Source of the DNA: Hemerocallis citrina
Taxonomy: Eukaryota > Streptophyta > Magnoliopsida > Asparagales > Asphodelaceae
Direction of reading: 5' to 3'
Length of the DNA stretch: 64,000 nt
NCBI GenBank assembly: GCA_017893485.1
Contig: JACEHZ010000372.1
Location: forward strand, 992,001 to 1,056,000
How positions within the stretch are numbered: position 1 is the stretch's first letter; each line of letters begins with the position of its first letter. Shown piece after piece: positions 56,945 to 64,000 of this stretch. The notes beneath the pieces are model-generated. The model was given only the letters and a program-made list of their open reading frames with translations, made no database searches and was not told the DNA's origin. Made by a program: the position numbers and the translations under genes.

Positions 56945-57490
56945 TCCGAACCCTTAAGCTCGTAAGGGAAGCTGCTTGGGCTCGTGCTGTTATCCGAGCG
57001 CCGAATCCTAAGCTTGTAAGGGAAGCTTTTTTGGGCTCGCGCTGTTATCCGGGCGCCGAACCCTTGAGCTTGTAACGAAGGCTTTTTGGGCTCGCGCTGT
57101 TATCCGGACGCCGAACCCTAAGCTTGTAAGGGAAGCTTTTTGGGCTCGCGATTCCGTCCGAGTGCCGAACCCTAAGCTTGTAAGGGAAGCGGTTCTGGCT
57201 CGCGGTTCCCTCCGAGGCCCGAGCCATAAGCTTGTAAGAGAAGCTGTTCTGGCTCGCGATTCGGTCCGAGGGCCGAACCATAAGCTTGTAAGAGAAGCTG
57301 TTCTGGCTCGCAATTCCGTCCGAGGGCCGAACCATAAGCTTGTAAGGGAAGCGGTTCTGGCTCGCGGTTCCCTCCGAGGGCCGAACCATAAGCTTGTAAG
57401 AGAAGCTGTTCTGGCTCGCGATTCCGTCCGAGGGCCGAACCATAAGCTTGTAAGAGAAGCTGTTCTGGCTCGCGATTCCGTCCGAGGGCC
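56945..57490 (-). repeat. Tandem array of a 54-bp unit, about ten copies (element H)
   Basis: Units carry 'aagcttgtaag(a/g)gaagc' and 'ggctcgcg(a/g)ttcc'. Starts at 57120, 57174 and 57228 give a 54-bp period. 54 is a multiple of three, so both strands stay open for over 100 codons, but sequence variants show no sign of protein selection. It lies directly beyond the end of pol. Confidence 0.93.
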
Positions 57491-57640
57491 GAGAGTGGAA
57501 CATTTTCTCTATTTGTAACAAAATAAGAAGTCATGGCTTGTTTTAAGAAAGCTGACATATTTACAATATATTCGAACTATTACAAAAGACTAGGCACGAA
57601 GTGCCGATTACAATCACAATAATTTACATGGACATGGAGG

Positions 57641-60600
57641 CTACTCCCCTCCTAAGAACTTGATCAGGTGCTCTGCGTTCCAGGGCCTTTTGATGGGCTT
57701 GCCTTCAGCGCTGGTCAGGCGATACGTGCCGGGACGCACGACTTCTGATACCTTGTAAGGACCCTCCCAGTTTGGTGCCAACTTTCTTTTCTGGCCGGGG
57801 TTGGATACCGCCAGCTTTCGGAGGACAAGATCTCTGAGTTTGATGTCAGTTGGGCGGACCTTCTTATTGTAAAACCTCTCGATCCTCTGCTGGTAGATAC
57901 TCCTTTTAATGGCCGACTTCTCCCTGACCTTGTCAACGAGGTCCTGGTCGGCTCGTAGCTGTAAAGAGTTACTTGCCTCGTCGAAGGCCATGATCCGGGG
58001 AGAGGGGATCCCTATCTCCAGGGGAATGACGGCCTCCGCGCCATACGTCAGATTGAATAGCGACTCCCCCGTCGGGATCCTCTTCATCGTTCGGTGGGCC
58101 CAGAGAACACTTGGTAGTTCGTCGACCCATAATCCCTTGGAGGAATTATCGAGTCGCTTCTTGAGTCCGTCGAGGATCTGTCGGTTTGCGTTCTCCGCCT
58201 GCCCGTTGGACTGGGGGTGACATACTGAGGAGAAGCGCTGCTGGATCCCGAGATCTTCGCAGAACTTGCGGAAATGCTTGCCTGCGAATTGGGTCCCATT
58301 ATCTGTGACAAGCACTTGAGGGATCCCGAACTGACAGACGATGTGCTTCCAGAAGAATTGTTGCGTCTGTTGCTCGGTGATCGTTGCTAATGGCTCTGCC
58401 TCGATCCATTTTGTAAAGTAGTCGATCGCCACAATGAGAAACTTTCGTTGCCCTGTTGCCTTTGGAAAGGGGCCTACCAGATCCATCCCCCACATTGCAA
58501 AGGGGGTCGGACTGGCCATGGACCGGAGGTTTGCTTGCGGAGCCCTTTTGACGGGCGAGAACCTTTGACAGGGGCCACATTTCTTGACAAGGATTAGGGC
58601 GTCTTGCAACATGGTGGGCCAGTAGTACCCGTGATTCAAAGCCTTCCGTGCGAGCGAGTGGCTTCCCATGTGGCATCCACCGATCCCCTCGTGTAGCTCC
58701 TTGAGAGCATATTTGGCTTCATCGGGAGTGAGGCAGCGGAGATAGGGTCGGCCATCCGAGGTTGTGTAGGACCTTTTGAAGAGTGTTGAGTCGATTGGAG
58801 TGAGGCTGCTCGGGCCCTGACCCTTCTCGCCTCAGCTCGGTCTCCGGGGAGCTCTCCCTTGACGAGAAACCGCCTAATAAGAGTAGTCCAGTCGTCGGGA
58901 GGAGCTCCGTCGTCAATACACAGGACCTCCGGGATGTCGATGCTTGGTTTCAACATGACTTCGATCAGGACCGTGCGGTCGAGACCTTCGAAGGACGAGG
59001 GAGCCAGCTTTGACAGGGCGTCTGCCTGGACATTCTGTTCCCGGGGGATCCTCAAAACAGCCGACTCGTCGAAGGACGTTAGAAGGCGTTGAACTACATC
59101 TCGGTACCGGACCATTCGATCGTCGCGGGCTTCGTATTCCCCTTTGATCTGGTTGACCACGAGCTGGGAGTCACTAAAAGCCCTGATCTGTCTGGCGCCG
59201 GCCTGATGAGCCAGGGTGAGCCCGGTGATCATGGCCTTGTACTCGGCCTCGTTGTTGGAGGCCGGGAAGTTGAGGCGGAGGCAATATTGGAGAAGAAAAC
59301 CATCCGAGCCTCGCAGAATAATGCCAGCTCCGCTACCCGCCTCGCAGGAGGAGCCATCGACGTAAACTTCCCACGTCTGGTCGGCCTCCTTGCTCGCGGG
59401 ATGCTCGGAGATGGTGCATTCTGTAATGAATTCTGCGAGCGCCTGCCCCTTGATGGCTGTTCCGGGTTGATAGCCAATGTCATACTGGCTGAGCTCGATC
59501 GACCATTTGACGAGTCGACCCGAGCTCTCCGGCTTGTAGAGCACGGCCTTCAGGGGTTGGTCCGTCAGTACCTGGACCGAATGAGATTAAAAATATGGAC
59601 GGAGTTTTCGCGAGGCCATGACCAGGGTGTACGCTACTTTCTCCATCCGAGAGTATCTGGTCTCGACGTCGAGCAGGACCTTGCTGACATAGTACAGAGG
59701 CTTCTGTGATCCCTCCTCCTCCCGAACGAGAACGGCGATGAGTACCTTCTCCGAGGCTGAAAGGTAGAGCCAGAGTGGCTCTCCTGGTTCGGGCTTGCTG
59801 AGGAGGGGAGGGTTTGCGAGGTACTCCTTCAATTGGGCGAAGGCCTCTTGCTGTTGGGTACCCCACTCGAACCCTCCGGTGCCGCGCAGGCTTTGAAGAA
59901 CGGAAGAGACTTCTCTCCAGACTTGAAGAGGAAACGGCCGATGGCCGCCAGTCTCCCCGTCAGCCGCTGGACCTCTTTGATGTTCCTGGGAGGAGCCATG
60001 TCTAATATGGCATGACCCTGTAACAGTATAGCCCCTGATCTGTAACGAAGGACGTCTTGGCGATGTCGGGAGGGAACATGCGGATCTGGTTGTAGTCTGA
60101 AAATGCATCCATGAAGGATAGGAGCTCGTGACCCGATGTTGCATCGATAAGAGCATCGATTCTGGGGAGGGAGAACGGATCCTTTGGGCATGCCTTGTTG
60201 AGGTCCGTGAAATCTATACAGATCCTCCAGCTCCCGCTCGCCTTCTTGACCATGACGACGTTCGCCAGCCACTCGGGGTAGCTAACTTCTTGGATGAAGC
60301 GTGCGGCCAGGAGCTTGTCGACTTCCGCATTTACGGCCTGCTGTCGCTCCGGAGCGAACTTACGTTGCTTTTGGACAACCGGCTTCGACCCGGGGATCAC
60401 GCTGAGTTTGTGCATGATGAGATCCTCGGAGATACCGAGCATGTCAGAAGGCTTCCAGGCGAAGAGGTCGACATTGCGGCGAATGCAAGTGATGAGGTCG
60501 GACTTAAGGCGAGGGGTGAGGGAGCGACTTACTCGAAATTGCTTCGACGGATCCCGTCTCGAACGAGACATCTTCCAGCTCGTCTGCCGACTCCGGCTCT

Positions 60601-62798
60601 GGCTGGGTCCTCTGGGGCTGCATCTCGACGGCGTCGAGGGAAAACACGCCGCTCCCGATTGCTGTCATGTAGCATGAGCGAGCAGCTTCCTGGTTCCCCC
60701 GGACTACTCCTACTCCGGTTTTGGTGGGGAACTTCATTTTCTGGTGATAGGCCGAGAGGACAGCCTGGAGGGAGCAGAGGCCCGGGCGACCGAGTATCGC
60801 ATTGTAGGCTGCCTTGACGTTTACCACCATAAAGTCCATGAACTCGGTTCTTCGGTTTGGGGTCGTACCTGCCGTGACATCTAGTGTGACGATCCCTTCA
60901 ATTGTTACAGGGACGCCCGAGAACCCGTGCAAGCCCTGCTGGCTTCAGCTTGTCGCGGGAGAGCTTTAGGTTCTCGAAGGCTTCGAAAAACAGAATGTTG
61001 ACCGAGCTCCCGTTGTCCACAAGGATTCGTCGAGCGTTAAAATTGGCCATACTGAGGTTGATGACGAGGGCGTCGCAATGGGGGAGTCGCACTCCCTCCA
61101 GGTCTTCCCCCGAGAAGGAGACAGGGAGTTGCTGGATCTGAGGGGGGAGAGGACCTTGGACGGCGTTCACATTCCGGATGAACGCCTTGCGGGAAGTGTT
61201 CGACTCCCCTCCCATGGGCCCCCCGTGGACGCAGTGCAATATGGCTTGGCCCTCAGGCTCATCAAGCTCCTGCTCTCGCTCGAGGAGCTGCAGGGGAGCT
61301 CGAGGAGGAGGCGGAGTCCTCCTGTTCCTTGTGTCCCTCTGTCCCCGAGCTTCCTCTCGCTTGTACTCTCGGAGGTACCCTCGCTGAATAAGGGCCTCGA
61401 TCTCATCTTTCAGGGCACGGCAGTGATCCGTGTCGTGCCCGTTGTCTCGATGGAAGCGGCAGTAGAACCGCTGATCCCTTTTCTTACTGGTATTGTTGGA
61501 CGGACGAGGAGGATACTGGACGAGGTCCCTATCCTCGATCGCCAAGAGGATGGAGGACACATTCTGGGTTAGCGGTGTATACCTTTTGAAGCGAGGGACC
61601 GGCGGGACCTTCTTCATGGCGCCCGTGTCCCTTGGAGCCTTCTTTGATGGCTCAACTTCTTCGGCCTTCCGCTTTCCTTTTCCGGGGGCCTCCCTGGACT
61701 CTTCTGGGTTTAGGGCCTCCTCCGCCCTGATGTATTTCTCAACCCTGTTGAGGAGGTCGGGAAAATCGATGGGGGGCTTCTTCGCCAGAGAGGCTTTCAG
61801 CTATCCATGACGGACGTTGTGCCGAAATGCCGCGGAGGCGACGCCAGGATCGAGAGAGGAGACAGACCTTGCCTCTGCTGTGAACCTCCGGATGAACACC
61901 CTGAGCGATTCCCCCTCCTTCTGCCTGAGTCCAAGCAAAGAAGCACTTGTCCTCTCGGCCTTCCGGCTGGTGACAAAGTGGGCCAGGAAATTGCCCTCCA
62001 GCTGGTCGAAGGAGTAAATGGAGCCGGGGGTCAGCTTGGAGAACCATTCACGAGCCGGACCCCAGAGGGTGGCAGGGAGGCTCGGCATAGCAGGGGATCC
62101 GAAGCGCTGTGAATCATCATCAGGGTTTTGAAACCCTCCATGTGATCAGCAGGATCTCCCTCGCCGTCATAGGTCTCGAACTGAGGTGGTCGGAAATTTC
62201 GAGGTATTTCCGCTTGGAGGATGAGGGCGGAGAAAGGAGGTCGGACAGGTCTGTACTCCTGAGCCGCTCCGGGACCGCCGTCGCCTATGTGGTCGAGGCG
62301 ATCCTCCATTTCTTGGAGGCGCCTTAGGAGATCGTCATCGTACTCTGGTGGGATAGTCGATGGGCAGGACACGCTGGCCTCGGCGTCCGACCTGGTTTGA
62401 GAATGGCGGACATCCTCCTGGTGGGGGGCCCCTCGAAGGGCCCCCAGGATCTCCCTCCGGAAGTCCTGGAACTCCCGGTGAGTGACTGGGGCTCCCTCGA
62501 CCCAGTTCGGTCGGGCCGAAGGTTGCCGTCCGACGCGGCTGAGCGTTGGCCTCCGCCCCTGGGACGGTGGTTTTGGATGGTTCGGGGCCAAGTTGGAAGC
62601 GGCCCTTCCCCTGCTGCGGCTAACCTGTCGGTTGATGATTACCCCCCGTAGGTCGGGTTGGGCTGGACGGGAGGCACTCTTCTGGGGTCCCTGGTGGGGA
62701 GCCCCGTGATTGGATGCGTGTGCTTCGGCGGTGGGACCTAGTGGGGCCAAGTCCTGCCGAGGTGCGAAGGTGGCAGCCTTCTTGGCTTTGGGGGCCAT
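57641..62798 (-). pseudogene. Element H gag-pol with internal RT deletion
   Basis: The start is chosen at MAPKAKKAATFAP (ATG 62798), 61 nt inside the primer site. Gag is in one phase through RPPFSALILQAEIPRNFRPP, then a frameshift near 62060. A TAG lies at 61803-61801. Knuckle-like CRFHRDNGHDTDHC is near 61440 and protease LVDNGSSVNILF near 61010. Shifts follow near 60930 and 60560. RT fingers (RICIDFTDLNKACPKDPF) end at CYRVMP; the next residues are ILDMAPPRN, so about 286 nt, including the catalytic YVDD, are absent. TAA at 59589-59587 replaces a Gln codon before the second RNase H (VYVDGSS, NNEAEYKAM, SDSQLVVNQ, QADALSKLA). After a shift near 58830 an open integrase (CGPCQR, MWGMD, VTDNGTQF, NGQAENAN, NWEGPYK) runs to 57641. 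The copy is non-autonomous. Confidence 0.93.
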
Positions 62799-62858
62799 GA
62801 TAGTTCGGCTGTCGAGATACCTTGACGATCGGGCTCGGGTCGGCTTCTGAAGCAGCTT

Positions 62859-62878
62859 TTCCACAGACGGCGCCAACC
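62859..62878 (-). other. Primer binding site of element H
   Basis: The minus strand reads 'ggttggcgccgtctgtggaa' directly after the 5' LTR. It is of the same type as in A and C. Confidence 0.85.
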
Positions 62879-63478
62879 TGATGCGGTTTGTTTCTGGGAG
62901 ACGTGTGGATGCACCAGGTGTAAATTCTTACTCGATTTGCATTTGAAGGAGGAAGCTCCTAATCAGACGACCCTCGGCCGGCCGAACGGTACCGGTGACA
63001 GGCTGGAGTGAGGCGAGGCTGGATGCTCGGCTCGGATTGGTAGGCTCGGATCGGGAGGCTTGGATCCGAGGTCTCGTGTACCTGCAGACGGTCTTGGAAC
63101 ACCGGGGTTGGTCCCGGTGGCAGACCCTCCGACGATCTAGTTAGTCTCTGAGAGAGAGTAGCAGTAACTAGGGTTTTGAGTAGAAAAGATTGATTACCTG
63201 TAAACAGGGGGGAGGGTCTGGTATTTATAGGGGAAGCCAATCGGGTCCAGACCCGTTTGGGGCTGGGCCGGACCCGGTTACCCGAGTTGCTGAAGCGGTG
63301 GAAAGCCGGGCGGTATAGGGCTGACGTGGCAGACGCCGGAGCGGTTTCCGGGCTGACGTGGCAGAGCTCCGGGCGGTTTTCCGGTGCTGATGTGGCAAAT
63401 CTGAAGGATCAGAAAGAGCGCGTATCCTGAGGGGATCCTGTGGCCCAGGATGGGCCACGTTATTCCTGACCCATATCA
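62879..63478 (-). repeat. Element H 5' LTR
   Basis: 600 bp. A TATA box (minus-strand TATAAATA) lies at 63222-63229. Differences from the 3' LTR are almost all transitions. CTATG follows at 63479-63483. Confidence 0.95.
63222..63229 (-). promoter_or_regulatory. TATA box of element H 5' LTR
   Basis: TATAAATA on the minus strand, in the same relative position as in the LTRs of A and C. Confidence 0.7.
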
Positions 63479-63483
63479 CTATG

Positions 63484-64000
63484 TAAAATATGTTTCTACA
63501 CAAAGGACTAGCCATACATAACAAAACCAATGGTCAAAATTGCCCAAATTTGCAACAAAAAACTCTAAAATGGATTTTAATGGGAAAAAACTTTAAATAT
63601 GCAGTTTGATTTTATTATCATAGCCATACATACTAAAAAAAACAACCAATGGTCAAAACTGCCCAAATTTCAAACAAAAAGCTCTAAAGTGGGGTTACAG
63701 GGAAAGAACATTAAATATGCAGTGGGATTTTTATAATCAAGGTGATTTCAACGTGCATTGATTCTCATTGTGACTCACATACTGACCATAGTTCAAAGGA
63801 TTGGCTGGATTGCAGATCATATCGGTTTAGGAGGGGGTTGATCCGATCCTCCTCCAAAATATCAGGATTAGTGATCCCGGTCAGGGATTGGCCGAGATGG
63901 ACATGGAATCGGACCAATCCAAGACGAGATCACTGATCGGCAAAGTTTCAAAAATGATTAAATTGATAAATTAAATTTCAAAAATATTAAAATGTTTTAA
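63484..64000. other. AT-rich flank beyond element H with a ~120-bp duplication
   Basis: Two diverged copies (about 63508-63605 and 63625-63722) share 'agccatacata', 'ccaatggtcaaaa', 'tgcccaaattt' and 'ttaaatatgcagt'. No exon of the minus-strand host gene at 46156-47007 was recognised. The end of the window shows nothing further. Confidence 0.6.

Larger units (their letters stand above)
47406..63478 (-). mobile_element. Element H: Tat-lineage LTR retrotransposon, complete ends
   Basis: 16.1 kb on the minus strand. The LTRs are 599 and 600 bp (minus strand TGATATGGG...CGCATCA) and CTATG flanks both sides exactly (47401-47405, 63479-63483). LTR differences by eye number about 15-18, nearly all transitions, about 97% identity, so the age is similar to A. 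From 5' to 3' on the minus strand: LTR, primer site, gag-pol, three tandem arrays, an antisense gene (on +), a long 109-bp array, polypurine tract, LTR. RT is internally deleted, while integrase is open. Confidence 0.96.

Noticed and set aside
57045..57558. 100-160 codon frames over the 54-bp array
   Set aside because: The unit length is a multiple of three, so several frames stay open by construction on both strands.

Overview
The window is nuclear DNA of a flowering plant, probably a eudicot; I cannot name the species. The grounds are nested Ty3/gypsy LTR retrotransposons of the plant-specific Tat and Athila lineages, hAT-type MITEs, spliceosomal introns, a WRKY transcription factor exon and a eukaryotic tRNA-Ala gene with a Pol III terminator. 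About 50 kb of the 64 kb is transposable element. No intact host protein gene is visible, only two gene fragments and one tRNA.

Layout. 1-7059: old, AT-rich DNA with decayed LTRs (1-2616, 3756-4215 and possibly 4617-6420), ending in the last exon of a WRKY group IIb gene (minus strand, 6930-6637). 7060-22215: element A, a 15.2 kb Tat-lineage element on the + strand, inserted in the WRKY intron. It has two LTRs, gag-pol with several lesions, and a second transcription unit running antisense to gag-pol. 22216-26002: low-information DNA with two hAT-type MITEs, one with a perfect 8-bp target duplication. 26003-44103: element C, an older Tat element (TSD TCCAT) with a rearranged 5' LTR. It is split by E, a solo LTR of about 3 kb (28800-37493, TSD AGAGG), and E is itself split by F, a young Athila-like gag-only element (29764-35495). 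44104-47405: microsatellites, a 24-base G run, tRNA-Ala(AGC) and the terminal exon of an unrecognised host gene. 47406-63478: element H, a complete 16.1 kb Tat element on the minus strand (TSD CTATG) with several tandem arrays and its own antisense gene. 63484-64000: AT-rich flank.

How the parts relate. A and H both carry, between pol and the 3' LTR, an antisense gene of the family annotated as 'putative gypsy type transposon' (Pfam Transposase_28), followed by coiled-coil exons. In both copies the gene has a TATA-like box about 160-195 nt before the ATG and two introns at the same protein positions; A also has a canonical poly(A) signal. Element C has no such gene. A and C share a -1 phase break in gag at the same C5 run, next to a well-placed internal ATG, which suggests a two-ORF layout. 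H has lost the RT segment that holds the YVDD active site but keeps an open integrase.

Limits. Everything was read by eye. Boundaries given with 'about' are approximate, LTR identities are rough counts, and family names rest on recognised motifs, not on searches.
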